Assembly (NCBI GenBank): GCA_013178015.1
Contig: JABLXR010000021.1
Location: 1-60,403 of the forward strand
DNA: 60,403 nucleotides
Origin: Anaerolineae bacterium
GTDB lineage: Bacteria; Chloroflexota; Anaerolineae; DRVO01
Direction: 5' to 3'
Each line of letters begins with the position of its first letter. The stretch's first letter is position 1. A program made the position numbers and the translations under genes. Shown here piece after piece: positions 41,495-50,095 of this stretch. The notes beneath the pieces are model-generated. The model was not told the DNA's origin and ran no database searches. It saw only the letters and a program-made list of their open reading frames with translations.

Positions 41495-42916
41495 CTAGTC
41501 GAAGCGCATGAAGCGCCGCCCGGTCTCCACGAACTCGGCCAGCGAGGGGTGATAGGGGTGGATGCGCTTCTTGATGGCGTAGCCCTTGAAGAGCTTATAG
41601 GCCAGCCGGTAGGCCGGGTTGCGCGGCAGCCGGATGAGACGCTTGATCAGCGGCACCGCCCAGGGCCACTCCACCGCCAGGGCGAACAGGTGGTTGAGGT
41701 TCTCCAGCTGCCGCTTGGTGGCCGGATCGAAGCTGAGGATGGTGCTGTCCCAGGCAGAGGAAGCGATGTCGTCCAGGCTGCCGGCCATCAGCCCCTGCTC
41801 GCGGGTGAAGTCCCCCAGAGCGGTGCGGGGGTAGGGCTGATAGAGGAAGGAATTGGCGTACCCGGGCCGACAAGCCACGTTGAGCTCCAGCGTGGCCCAA
41901 TCCGACTCCAGAGTGCCCGTGGGCAGGCCCAGCATGTTGGTGGTGATGATGCTGATGCCGGCCGAGTATAGCAGGCGGCTGGCCTCCAGGATCTGCTCTC
42001 GGGTCAGGTTCCGCCTGAGCACCTGATTGCGCAGGCGATCGTCGCCCGACTCCAATCCCATGCCCACGCTGACGCACCCGGCGTCTCTGAGAAGACGGGC
42101 CACGTCTTCGTCTACCAGGTTGGGCCGGACGTTGCAGAAGAAGGGCAGCCCGATCTCCTCCGGGTAGCGGGCGCAGAACTCGTCCAGCCAGGGCCGCGGC
42201 CAGATGAAAGTGTCGTCCAGGAAGACCACGAACTCGAGCGGGTAGCCTGCCCTCACCCACTTGAGCTCGGCCAGGACGTTGCTCACGCTCCGGCGACGCA
42301 CCACCGACCCCTTGCCCCGATACAGCTCGTGGTAGGCCTGGTTGTAGCAGTAGGCGCAATTGTAGGGGCAGCCCCGACCGGTGATGAAGTGCTTCAGTCG
42401 GCTCTTGCGGATGAAGGGATCCTTATCGAAGACAAGCTTGCGGTCGGGCGGCGGCAGGGCATCCAGATCCGGAGTGGGCGGGCGCACCGGGTTCCGGTGG
42501 ATACGGCCGTCCGCGGACTTGATCCACCAGTTGGGGATCGAGGTAGGGTCATCGCCGCGGGCCAGGGCGTTGGCCAGGTCCACCAATGCTTCCTCTCCTT
42601 CACCCAAGCAGACGCCATCCACGCCCTCCGCCTCGATCATCTCGGGAAAGAAGGTGGGGTGAGGACCGCCGAAGACGGAGAAGGCGTCCACCTGGGCCCG
42701 CAGGCGCCGATTCAGGTCCAGGTAGTAGCTTTGGGAACCAGTGGTGACGCTGTAGCCCAGCACGTGGGGACGGTACTCCTGGGCGAAGCGGACCGGGTCC
42801 TCGGTGGCGGCCACCGTCAGAGCCACGTCGTGGCCGGCCCGCTTGAGGGCGCTACTCAGGTGCAGGATGCCCTGAGGTTCGTAGTCTATCTGCTTGATGG
42901 CGAACAGGATCCGCAA
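41495..42916 (-). CDS. B12-binding-domain radical SAM protein
   Basis: About 473 aa. The N-terminal half (1-150) is the B12-binding-like Rossmann fold without DxHxxG (QGILHLSSALKRAGHDV; VFGGPHPTFFPE; VCLGEGEEAL). The radical SAM cluster motif is GRGCPYNCAYCYNQ (CxxxCxxC, about 185-198), followed by LDDTFIWPRPW and GMGLESGDDRLRN. This is the BchE/P-methylase-like class that methylates or cyclises unreactive carbons. A TTG start is chosen: GGAG lies 9 nt upstream and the fold begins immediately. Confidence 0.85.
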   Translation of the reverse strand: MRILFAIKQIDYEPQGILHLSSALKRAGHDVALTVAATEDPVRFAQEYRPHVLGYSVTTGSQSYYLDLNRRLRAQVDAFSVFGGPHPTFFPEMIEAEGVDGVCLGEGEEALVDLANALARGDDPTSIPNWWIKSADGRIHRNPVRPPTPDLDALPPPDRKLVFDKDPFIRKSRLKHFITGRGCPYNCAYCYNQAYHELYRGKGSVVRRRSVSNVLAELKWVRAGYPLEFVVFLDDTFIWPRPWLDEFCARYPEEIGLPFFCNVRPNLVDEDVARLLRDAGCVSVGMGLESGDDRLRNQVLRRNLTREQILEASRLLYSAGISIITTNMLGLPTGTLESDWATLELNVACRPGYANSFLYQPYPRTALGDFTREQGLMAGSLDDIASSAWDSTILSFDPATKRQLENLNHLFALAVEWPWAVPLIKRLIRLPRNPAYRLAYKLFKGYAIKKRIHPYHPSLAEFVETGRRFMRFD

Positions 42917-42970
42917 GGCGACACTCCAGCTAGAGCATACACGCAACTGTGATGGAATAGCACGTGCAGT

Positions 42971-42995
42971 GGTCAGGGGCAAGGAGCGCCTGACC
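42971..42995. other. Hairpin GGTCAGG..CCTGACC in divergent gap
   Basis: A perfect 7-bp stem with an 11-nt loop. It lies in the gap (42917-43318) between the radical SAM gene and the MntA gene; no coding signal is visible in the rest of that gap. Confidence 0.35.
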
Positions 42996-43318
42996 ATGCC
43001 TGGGCAGAGGCACATCCTCCCCCTAGTTCTGGGCTATCAGTGCCCAACACCGGCTATCCGGCGAGGAGAGCGGTTCTCGCCCCCAATGCGAGCCGCCCCT
43101 GCGAGAGGATGACTCTCCGGGGGCGGAAGCCTATCGCCAGGGGGCAGATGGCTGGAGCCCCGTCCCGCTCGGCATGGAACGGTGACGCAGGGGCTTTAGC
43201 GGCCACGTCCCCGATCGCGAGGTCTCACGCCGCCGTTGCCGGCCTCCGCCTGCTGGCCTAGACTGGATCCAGGTGCTCAACCGCTGCGAGGCGAACCGTG
43301 GCAGATGGAACGGAATGC

Positions 43319-43759
43319 ATGAAGGCATCGGAATCGTTGGTGTCCAGGCTCCGCCAGGGGCTGCCGGATATCCTGGCGGATGAGCCGGTGGCGGCAGCGT
43401 ACCTGTACGGCTCCAGCGTCACCGGCCTGACGACGCCCTTCAGTGACGTGGACGTGGGATTGGTAGTTGGCCGCGAGATTGACCCCCTGCCGCGGCTGAA
43501 GCTGATGCTGAGGGTTCAGCTGGCGCTAGAGGACCGCTGCGGCATCCGGAACGCGGACGTGCGGGTGATAGACGATGCGCCGATAGTCTTCCGAGGACGA
43601 GTAGTGACCGAAGGGATTCTAGTCTACTCCAGAGACGAAGAAGCTCGCGTCGAGTTCGAGACTACCACCCGCATGCGATACTTCGACTACTTGCCCATAC
43701 ACAACGAGCTACGAGACCAGTTCTTCCGGCGCATTCGGGAGCGGGGGCTGCATGGTTGA
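43319..43759 (+). CDS. mntA: MNT-domain nucleotidyltransferase antitoxin
   Basis: About 146 aa. GSSVTGLTTPFSDVDVG (about residues 31-47) is an exact GSx10DxD motif, followed by DVRVIDDAP with the third acidic residue. MntA antitoxins AMPylate the Tyr of the HEPN toxin's RX4HXY motif to silence it. The gene overlaps hepT by 8 bp. A GTG 21 nt upstream (43298) is an alternative start. Confidence 0.85.
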   Translation: MKASESLVSRLRQGLPDILADEPVAAAYLYGSSVTGLTTPFSDVDVGLVVGREIDPLPRLKLMLRVQLALEDRCGIRNADVRVIDDAPIVFRGRVVTEGILVYSRDEEARVEFETTTRMRYFDYLPIHNELRDQFFRRIRERGLHG

Positions 43760-44168
43760 TCCAGAGAAGCTGCGCGGCCTCATTGAACGCCTTCGGCAGT
43801 ACACGGGTTACCTGCGCGAGATCGTCCAGCAGGACGAGGTGGCCTATCTGAACGATCCTAGGTCGGTAGGCAGTGCCCGCTACTATCTCCAGGTTTCTGT
43901 CGAGACCTGCATCAACATAGCCAATCACATCATTGCCTCTGAGGGGCTCCGATCCCCGCACGACTACAAGGACAGCTTCACGGTTCTGAACGAGGCTGGG
44001 GTGCTGCCCAATGACCTTACGCGGCGCCTGCGGGACTTGGCCGGTCTGCGCAATCTACTCGTACACGTCTACTGGGAAGTGGACGACCGCATGGTCTACA
44101 GAGGCATCCGAGCCGAACTGGGCGACTTCGATGCCTTCATCGGCTGGATAGCTAGACTCCTCCAGTAG
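43752..44168 (+). CDS. hepT: HEPN-domain (HepT/DUF86) ribonuclease toxin
   Basis: The 138-aa all-helical protein ends with GLRNLLVHVYWEVDD (about residues 101-115), an exact RX4HXY motif: Arg and His form the RNase site and Tyr is the AMPylation target of MntA. It also has a conserved VSVETCINIANHII helix. Together with the preceding gene it forms a complete MntA/HepT toxin-antitoxin operon. Confidence 0.88.
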   Translation: MVDPEKLRGLIERLRQYTGYLREIVQQDEVAYLNDPRSVGSARYYLQVSVETCINIANHIIASEGLRSPHDYKDSFTVLNEAGVLPNDLTRRLRDLAGLRNLLVHVYWEVDDRMVYRGIRAELGDFDAFIGWIARLLQ

Positions 44169-44252
44169 CCGGCCGGGCCGCCACTTTCCCACACCCGAGG
44201 CGGTCACATGCCGGAAGCGCCGGTCGTGGCCTGTCACTTCTACCTCGGTCGT

Positions 44253-44362
44253 ATCAGCGGAGATAGGCGCCGCATCAGCGTCATCAGCGTTCTCTCCCAT
44301 CACGGCGCCGGCTCGGGCGGCACCGCCACGTGGGCGCTCGGGTCGCCGGCGCCGAAGGGCAA
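44253..44362. repeat. 110-bp direct repeat, left copy
   Basis: It matches 45248-45357 without gaps and with 7 mismatches. It contains the 19-mer ATCAGCGTCATCAGCGTTC (44274-44292) and a stretch equal to the 3' end of the hypothetical gene at 45295-45675. The remaining 44169-44252 is featureless. Confidence 0.9.
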
Positions 44363-44409
44363 CCTGTGGGCTTCCAGCTAGCACCGCCGCTCCGGGGTGG
44401 TGCGGCACC

Positions 44410-44438
44410 TTGTCCCGCCGGAAGGGCCATGGTATCCT
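44410..44438 (+). promoter_or_regulatory. Promoter for AbrB/PIN operon
   Basis: TTGTCC (44410-44415), 17-nt spacer, TATCCT (44433-44438). The start codon is at 44477 with GAGGAG upstream. Confidence 0.65.
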
Positions 44439-44443
44439 AGCCA

Positions 44444-44458
44444 TAAACTCATAGTTTA
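44444..44458. promoter_or_regulatory. Operator-like palindrome TAAACT-CAT-AGTTTA
   Basis: A perfect 6-bp inverted repeat in an AT-rich island just downstream of the -10 box, covering the expected transcription start. It is a likely binding site for the AbrB-type antitoxin, giving autoregulation. Confidence 0.65.
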
Positions 44459-44476
44459 CTAGTCAGAGGAGCTAAG

Positions 44477-44752
44477 GTGCCCAAAGCTTATACCCTGCAA
44501 GAGAATGGCCAAGTGACTCTGCCTGCAGAATGGAGGGAGAAGCACGGGCTCAAGAAGGGCGACCTGATCACGTTCATTGAGACTGAGGAGGGTCTCCTGG
44601 TGCAGCCACGCGAGGTGGTGGCCATGCGCCTGCTTGACAAGATCGGTCAGGCCCTGAAAGAGAGGGGGATCGAGCTGGATGAGCTCATCGAGGACGGCCG
44701 CGACATCCGCGAGGAGCTAATCCGGGAGAGACGCGCCGACAAGGATGCTTAG
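44477..44752 (+). CDS. AbrB/MazE-type antitoxin
   Basis: The 91-aa protein has an N-terminal swapped-hairpin DNA-binding domain (YTLQENGQVTLPAEWREKHGLKKGDLI, residues 5-31) and a charged C-terminal helix that would wrap the toxin. GTG start with GAGGAG 6 nt before. It overlaps the PIN toxin by 8 bp and has a palindromic operator upstream. Confidence 0.88.
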   Translation: MPKAYTLQENGQVTLPAEWREKHGLKKGDLITFIETEEGLLVQPREVVAMRLLDKIGQALKERGIELDELIEDGRDIREELIRERRADKDA

Positions 44753-45200
44753 GCTCTTCCTCGACGCCAGCGCCATCTTCGCTGCTGCCTACTCCCCCAC
44801 CGGCGCGGCTCGAGAGCTTTTCGCCCTGGCGCTGAGAGGACAGGTGCAGCTCCTGGTCAACCGCGGCGTGCTTGCTGAGGTGGAGCGCAACCTAAGCCGT
44901 AAGGCACCCGAGGCCTTGACTCACTTCCAGCTCCTGATGGAACTGATCGAGCCGGAGATCTTGCCCGATCCAGAGCCACAGGTGCTGAGGGAGATAATGG
45001 CCTTCGTCGTGGCGAAAGACGCCATCGTCATCGCCGGGGCAGTCTCGGGCAAGGCCGACTATCTCGTTACCTTCGACCGCAGACACCTCATCGACCCACC
45101 CGGAATTCAGGAGCGTGCCGGACTGCCCATCGTCCTCCCCGAGGTGGCTCTGTGCGCGGTGCGACAAGAGCAGGCAGGAGAGGATGGCAAGCGGGCGTGA
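44745..45200 (+). CDS. PIN-domain ribonuclease toxin
   Basis: The 151-aa protein starts LRLFLDASAIFAAAYS with the first Asp, then has GVLAEVERNL, VVAKDAIVIAGAV and YLVTFDRRHL with the later acidic residues of a PIN active site. The partner is the AbrB-like antitoxin before it. It ends just before the right 110-bp repeat. Confidence 0.85.
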   Translation: MLRLFLDASAIFAAAYSPTGAARELFALALRGQVQLLVNRGVLAEVERNLSRKAPEALTHFQLLMELIEPEILPDPEPQVLREIMAFVVAKDAIVIAGAVSGKADYLVTFDRRHLIDPPGIQERAGLPIVLPEVALCAVRQEQAGEDGKRA

Positions 45201-45247
45201 GCTGCCGGGCGGCCGCCTTGCCTATCCGGCATGACCCCTGTAGCTTC

Positions 45248-45357
45248 ATCAGAGGAGATCAGCGCCGCATCAGCGTCATCAGCGTTCTGTCCCATCACGG
45301 CGCCGGCTGGGGCGGCACCGCCACGTGGGCGCTCGGGTCGCCGGCGAGGAAGGGCAA
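45248..45357. repeat. 110-bp direct repeat, right copy
   Basis: 995 bp to the right of the left copy. It includes the last 63 bp of the hypothetical gene ending at 45295, so this is probably the original and the left copy the duplicate. Confidence 0.9.
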
Positions 45358-45675
45358 GCGGCGCAGGGTCAGGTAGTCGTCGCCCAGCAGGCGTAGCTGC
45401 ACCATCCAGTTGCGCCAGGGCAGGTCCGTGCCCTCCTTCATCCCGTCCCGGTCGAACTCCTGGTGATACTCGAACACGGCCACCTGGAACCGCTGCGTCC
45501 TCCGCTCCACCAGGATCACCGGGTCTCCCCCGACGACGAGCTTCTCATCGCGAGCGTCGGTGTTGCAGGTGGCCTGGGCCAGGGTCAGGTGAAGGGCCCT
45601 GTCCGCTCCCCGAAGGAGGCGCTGGCTGCGGCCATGCTTGTCCGTCACCGTGGCCGTGGGCACGCATGAGGGCAC
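45295..45675 (-). CDS. Hypothetical protein
   Basis: The 126-aa protein has no family I recognise. It seems beta-rich (ALHLTLAQATCNTD, EKLVVGGDPVILVERR, FQVAVFEYHQEF, WMVQLRLLGDDYLTL) and ends in a Pro/Ala-rich tail. The 3' end is duplicated at 44253-44362. No good ribosome site, so the start is uncertain. Confidence 0.45.
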   Translation of the reverse strand: MPSCVPTATVTDKHGRSQRLLRGADRALHLTLAQATCNTDARDEKLVVGGDPVILVERRTQRFQVAVFEYHQEFDRDGMKEGTDLPWRNWMVQLRLLGDDYLTLRRLPFLAGDPSAHVAVPPQPAP

Positions 45676-45783
45676 CGGTGCCGGAGTATGGCGGGGGCTT
45701 CCAGTTATGTCACGCCAGGAGGTGTCAGGGACTCCCCCTGCATTCCGCCCCCAAGCCCATCATCCAGCCAGGCCGAGCGGCAT

Positions 45784-46797
45784 CTACTCCATCACCAGCA
45801 CCGCCGCTCCCTCGACCCGGCCCTGGCGCAGGGCAGCGAGAGCCTCGTTGGCTCGTTCCAGGGGGAAGGTAGTGACGGTAGTGCGGACGGGCACCTCGGG
45901 CGCCACCCGGAGGAACTCCTCGCCGTCGCGTCGGGTGAGGTTCGCCACCGACCGTACCACCCGCTCCTCCCAGAGGATGCGGTAGGGGAAGGAAGGGATG
46001 TCGCTCATGTGGATGCCGGCACACACCACGGTGGCCGCCTTGTCCGAGGAGCGCAGGGCTGCCGGCACCAGTGGCCCCACCGGAGCGTAGATGATGGCGG
46101 CGTTGAGCCTCTCCGGAGGCATCTCGTCCGAGCCTCCGGCCCAGACCGCCCCCAGGCGTCGGGCGAACTCCTGCGTCTCTACGTCGCCCGGGCGGGTGAA
46201 GGCGTAGATCCTCTTTCCCTGGTAAACGGCCACCTGGGCGATGATGTGGGCTGCTGCCCCGAATCCGTAGAGCCCCAGCTTCCCCACGTGTTCGCCCGCC
46301 ATGCGGTAGGAGCGATAGCCGATGAAGCCAGCACACAAGAGAGGGGCAGCCTCGGCGTGGCCGTACGATGGGGGCAGGGGGAAGCAGTAGCGCTCGTCGG
46401 CGACGGTGTACTGGGCGTAGCCACCGTCCACAGTGTAGCCGGTGAAGAGGGCGTTCTGGCATAGGTTCTCCCGCTCCCTCTGGCAGTAGGGGCAGGTCTG
46501 GTCAGTCCAGGCGAGCCAGGGTACCCCCACCCTCTCGCCCAGCGGGAACCGCTCCGCCTCCTTGCCTCGCCGCACCACCGTCCCCACGATCTCGTGACCG
46601 GGGATGAGGGGCAGCTTGGGGTGGGGGAGCTCCCCGTCCACGATGTGCAGGTCAGTGCGGCACACGCCGCAAGCGTGCACCTGGAGGAGCACCTGGCGCC
46701 GCCCCGGCTCAGGCACCGGCACCTCCCGGCAATGGAGCGGCTCGCCCGGCCGGTCCAGGACCATCGCGTGCATGGTATCCGGTATGCTCATGTCCAT
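45784..46797 (-). CDS. Zinc-dependent alcohol dehydrogenase (MDR family)
   Basis: The 337-aa protein has catalytic-zinc residues ACGVCRTDLH (Cys at about 43) and GHEIVG (about 67), and the NAD fold LYGFGAAAHIIAQVA. The structural zinc site reads DQTCPYCQRERENLC: the first of four Cys is Asp, so zinc may be held differently or lost. The closest relatives by pattern are AdhP/AdhA-like alcohol dehydrogenases. GGGAG precedes the ATG. Confidence 0.85.
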   Translation of the reverse strand: MDMSIPDTMHAMVLDRPGEPLHCREVPVPEPGRRQVLLQVHACGVCRTDLHIVDGELPHPKLPLIPGHEIVGTVVRRGKEAERFPLGERVGVPWLAWTDQTCPYCQRERENLCQNALFTGYTVDGGYAQYTVADERYCFPLPPSYGHAEAAPLLCAGFIGYRSYRMAGEHVGKLGLYGFGAAAHIIAQVAVYQGKRIYAFTRPGDVETQEFARRLGAVWAGGSDEMPPERLNAAIIYAPVGPLVPAALRSSDKAATVVCAGIHMSDIPSFPYRILWEERVVRSVANLTRRDGEEFLRVAPEVPVRTTVTTFPLERANEALAALRQGRVEGAAVLVME

Positions 46798-46924
46798 CGT
46801 TGACTCCCACGGAGCAGTCGGCGTCGCCCGTACGCGCCCACAGACCTCTCACGCTAAGCTGCCAGGGCGCTGAGTCTCTTCCCTCTAGCCCCTCTGCGCG
46901 AGACCCTCCTGCCGCGGCGAGCCG

Positions 46925-47095
46925 CTACGGCTGGCTTTGGTCGGGAGCAGAGGCCGCGCGCTTTAGCCGCTCCAGCTCCTCCTCCAGATCCTCCAGTTCC
47001 CGGATCATGCCCGGCGGGGCCGAATGCGCCGGCAGACGCGCCTCCAGGTCGGCAATCAGACGCCTAAGTTCCGCCATACGATCCTCGTCAGCCAT
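46925..47095 (-). CDS. Small coiled-coil protein
   Basis: A 56-aa protein with the pattern MAELRRLIADLEARLPAHS, then PPGMIRELEDLEEELERL: two helices joined by PAHSAPPG. I recall similar short, unnamed proteins in bacteria but cannot give a function. The upstream ATG at 47152 would add a segment derived from intergenic repeat-like DNA, so the inner ATG is preferred. Confidence 0.55.
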   Translation of the reverse strand: MADEDRMAELRRLIADLEARLPAHSAPPGMIRELEDLEEELERLKRAASAPDQSQP

Positions 47096-47148
47096 ATGGT
47101 CCGGACCTTGCCCTCTTGGCGCCTTTGCGTCCTTGCGTGATATACCCA

Positions 47149-48369
47149 TCACCCCAATCGCCGAGCCTCGTCCAGCATGGCCTCCACGTTCTCCACCGGC
47201 ACGTTCTGCTGGATGTTGTGCACCTGAGTGAAGACGAACCCGCCTCCCCGTCCCAGCACCTCGATGTTGTGCCGGACGTGCTCCCGCACCTCATCCGGCG
47301 TCCCCAGCGGCAGGACCCTCTGGGTGTCACAGCCGCCACCCCAGAACACGATCCGCTCGCCGAACTCGGCCTTGAGCCGCTCGGGCTCCATGTTGGCCGC
47401 CGAGATTTGCACCGGATTGAGGATGTCCACGCCGGCCTCGATCCAGTGAGGGATGTAGTGGTAGATGGAGCCGCAGGAGTGGAGGAAGGTCTTCCAGGGG
47501 GTGTGGGCGTGCACCCAGGCGCACAGCCGGGCATAGTGGGGTACGATCATCTCGGCGAAGAGCTCGGGCGCGATTAGCTCTCCCCGCTGGGTGCCGGCGT
47601 CGTCCGAGGCGATCCCCCAGGCCAGAGCCCGGTCGCCCACGGCCTGGTGGTAGAGCTCGAGGCAAGAGATGACCGCGTCCACGTAGCGGGCCATCATCTC
47701 GTGGGCGGTGTCCTTCTCCACCATGAGCATGCACAGCCAGTCGTCCAGCGAGCCCTGGGTGATGTTGTCCGATAGCAGCCAGCTCAGGCCCATGAGGCTG
47801 ATGCTGGCCCCCCACCCCAGGATGGCCTTGTCGGTGCTCTCGTAGAGGTACTTCGCCCGCTTCTCCAGCGCCCGCAGGTCCTCGTCGGGAACGGTATCTT
47901 TGGGCCGGAAGGCGTCGGGGTCAATGTGCCCCCTCATGGTGGGGCGGAGGAAGTCGAAGTAGTAGCCGTCTTTGGGCATGCGGGCATAGGGCTCGCCGTC
48001 GGGCCGGCATAGTACCCAACTGCCGTCCCGCTCCTCCCGAATGTCGGTCCCGGGGGGAAAGTACACCCTCTGGCCGCAGAAGAGGTCACAGGCTACGCCC
48101 TGGGAGGCGTCCTGCTCCGCCCAGCGGGCAGTGGCTGCCTCCAGGGGTACCACGTCTATCTCCAGCCGCTCTAGCACCTCCGGCTCGACCTCCGCCAGGA
48201 TCTGCATGGAGTCTACCAGCTTGGTGGGCGTATCCAGCCCCATCCGCTCCTTCAGCCGAGCGTAGACCACGGCGTTGATGCCCGAGGCCCGCGTCCCGCC
48301 CAGGTCGAGCGGTGGCCTGTCCGCCTCCTGCCACTCCAGTGCTCGTCGCACCCGCTCTCTTGAGTTCAT
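47149..48369 (-). CDS. UroD/MtaA-type zinc methyltransferase family protein
   Basis: The 406-aa protein of the UroD superfamily has LHSCGSIYHYIPHWIEAGVDILNP (about residues 290-313), the HxC zinc motif, and FWGGGCDTQRVLP supplying a second Cys. These mark corrinoid:substrate methyltransferases of the MtaA/MtbA/CmuA group rather than true haem-pathway decarboxylases. GGAGGG lies 7 nt before the ATG. No corrinoid protein of MtaC type is adjacent; a divergent DUF362-ferredoxin gene is. Confidence 0.82.
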   Translation of the reverse strand: MNSRERVRRALEWQEADRPPLDLGGTRASGINAVVYARLKERMGLDTPTKLVDSMQILAEVEPEVLERLEIDVVPLEAATARWAEQDASQGVACDLFCGQRVYFPPGTDIREERDGSWVLCRPDGEPYARMPKDGYYFDFLRPTMRGHIDPDAFRPKDTVPDEDLRALEKRAKYLYESTDKAILGWGASISLMGLSWLLSDNITQGSLDDWLCMLMVEKDTAHEMMARYVDAVISCLELYHQAVGDRALAWGIASDDAGTQRGELIAPELFAEMIVPHYARLCAWVHAHTPWKTFLHSCGSIYHYIPHWIEAGVDILNPVQISAANMEPERLKAEFGERIVFWGGGCDTQRVLPLGTPDEVREHVRHNIEVLGRGGGFVFTQVHNIQQNVPVENVEAMLDEARRLG

Positions 48370-48402
48370 CCCTGGTCCCTCCGCCCAAGGTCGGTTGCCT
48401 CA

Positions 48403-48408
48403 ATTGTA
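48403..48408 (-). promoter_or_regulatory. -10 box TACAAT for the zinc UroD-like gene
   Basis: On the minus strand GGGTACAATTG places TACAAT 34 nt before the ATG. The rest of the divergent gap to 48689 holds a perfect TTGACA at 48588 (plus strand) without a good -10, and nothing else clear. Confidence 0.45.
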
Positions 48409-48689
48409 CCCGACCCAGCGCTGGAGGGGCAGGGGGAAAGGGATGCCGACGTAGATCTGGCGGCTTGACCAACCGGCCGGGGGCTGCCCTGGGCGTCGGT
48501 CTCTTCGTGTAGAGCCCATGCGGCCTGGCCCCGGCAGGGGTACTCCGACCTCGGAGTGAGCCGGGAAGGCAGCCCTGTCCACCCAAGTTGACAATCCGCC
48601 CCTGGGTGCGTCAGTCTTGGGACGTTGCCGGTCGCCGTCTAGACCCGGCCAGGAGAGAGGTCAACTCATTTGTCGGCTCTTACCGCCTC

Positions 48690-49814
48690 ATGAGTCACGT
48701 CAGCATTCGCCCCTGCCCGTCCTACGCCCGCGCTGAAGTCGAGGCGGCCGTCGCCCGCGCCGTGGGGGACCTGGGCGGCTTCCGCTCGTTCATCCGGCCC
48801 GGCGAGACGGTGCTGGTCAAGCCCAACCTGCTGGTGGCTTCCTCGCCGGAGAAGGGGGTCACCACCCACCCCGAGGTAGTGCGGGCCGTCGTAGTCGGTT
48901 GCCAGGAAGCCGGCGCCGAGGTGTGGGTGGGCGACAGCCCGGGCTTCGGGAGCGCCGTCCGAGTGGCGGAGCGCTGCGGCATCATGGACGTCTGTCGGGA
49001 GACCGGCGCCCGCTTCGTGCCCTTCACTGGCGGGAAACCTGCCCCCCACGCCGAAGGGAGGGTGGCCAAGAGCTTCGTGCTGGCCCAGCCGGTGCTCCGG
49101 GCCGATAAGGTCATCTCTGTGGCCAAGCTCAAGACTCACGGGCTGATGCTCTACACCGGCGCGGTGAAGAACCTCTACGGCACCATCGCCGGCATCGAGA
49201 AGGCGCGCCTGCACGTGACCTATCAGTCGCCAGCCGCCTTCGGCCGCATGCTGGTAGATCTCTACCATGCTGTCAGCCCGGCACTCTCCGTCGTGGACGC
49301 GGTGGTGGGCATGGAGGGGGCAGGGCCGCGGAACGGCGACCTCCGCGACGTAGGCTTGATCCTGGCGGGCGCCGATGGTCTCGCTGTGGACCTGGCTGCC
49401 GCCGCCGTGATAGGCGCGGACCCGGAACGCATCCCATACCTAGCGGCCGCCGCTGAACTCGACCCCGATGCCCTGCGGCTCGATCGGCTGCAGGTGTCGG
49501 GCTTGTCCTTGGAGCAGGCTGCGGTCCCAGGCTTTCGCCTGCCGGAGACGCTGCGCCGCACCAACTTCCCTCGCTGGATGGAAGACCTGGCCCGCCGGTG
49601 GACCACGGCCAGGCCGGTGGTCATCCCCGACCTGTGCGTCGCCTGCGGGGTGTGCCGCGAGAGCTGCCCGCCGGGGGCCATAGAGATCGAGGAGGGCCTG
49701 GCCCGCATAGATGATGGGCGCTGCATCCGCTGCTACTGCTGCCAGGAGATGTGCCCCCAGGGCGCCATCGAGCTGCGCCACAATCCCCTGGCCCGTCTCC
49801 TGCCCTGGCGCTGA
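48690..49814 (+). CDS. DUF362 protein with C-terminal 2x[4Fe-4S] ferredoxin
   Basis: About 374 aa. The DUF362 part (1-300) has VLVKPNLLVASSPEKGVTTHP, GDSPGFGS, ISVAKLKTHGLMLYTGAVKNLYG and AVVGMEGAGPRNG. The last 60 residues hold CVACGVCRESCPPGA and CIRCYCCQEMCPQGA, two 4Fe-4S clusters. Such proteins are thought to transfer electrons; some activate corrinoid proteins. ATG 48690 starts the domain, but its ribosome site is poor and an upstream start is possible. Confidence 0.82.
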   Translation: MSHVSIRPCPSYARAEVEAAVARAVGDLGGFRSFIRPGETVLVKPNLLVASSPEKGVTTHPEVVRAVVVGCQEAGAEVWVGDSPGFGSAVRVAERCGIMDVCRETGARFVPFTGGKPAPHAEGRVAKSFVLAQPVLRADKVISVAKLKTHGLMLYTGAVKNLYGTIAGIEKARLHVTYQSPAAFGRMLVDLYHAVSPALSVVDAVVGMEGAGPRNGDLRDVGLILAGADGLAVDLAAAAVIGADPERIPYLAAAAELDPDALRLDRLQVSGLSLEQAAVPGFRLPETLRRTNFPRWMEDLARRWTTARPVVIPDLCVACGVCRESCPPGAIEIEEGLARIDDGRCIRCYCCQEMCPQGAIELRHNPLARLLPWR

Positions 49815-49837
49815 TCTCCAGAAGGGTGAGCCCGATG

Positions 49838-50020
49838 CGAGGAGTTCGCGCGCCCACGCGCGAGCGGACCCGGGCAGACGGTACCCCCGCGTCTGGGGGA
49901 CGCTCACTCCTCGGTGAGGGACACGCGCGCCACAGCCAACCGCCTGTCCCGCCGAGGACACGACCGCCCTACGAGGCCACGCCCTGACACGACCCTCGAG
50001 GAGTTCGCGCGCCCACGCGC
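49838..50020. repeat. 24-bp exact direct repeat pair
   Basis: 49838-49861 and 49997-50020 are identical (CGAGGAGTTCGCGCGCCC then ACGCGC), 159 bp apart, with weaker similarity continuing after each (GACGG..ACCCC). They fill the convergent gap after the DUF362 gene; no gene is seen. Confidence 0.75.
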
Positions 50021-50095
50021 TAAATGGCCCCCACAGACGGCACCCCTCCCTTCTCAGCGAGGGGCCGGGGGGAGAGGTTCCTGCCCGAGGTAGAT

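Noticed and set aside
48588-48620. Promoter for the DUF362 gene from the perfect TTGACA at 48588
   Set aside because: No acceptable -10 lies 16-18 bp downstream.
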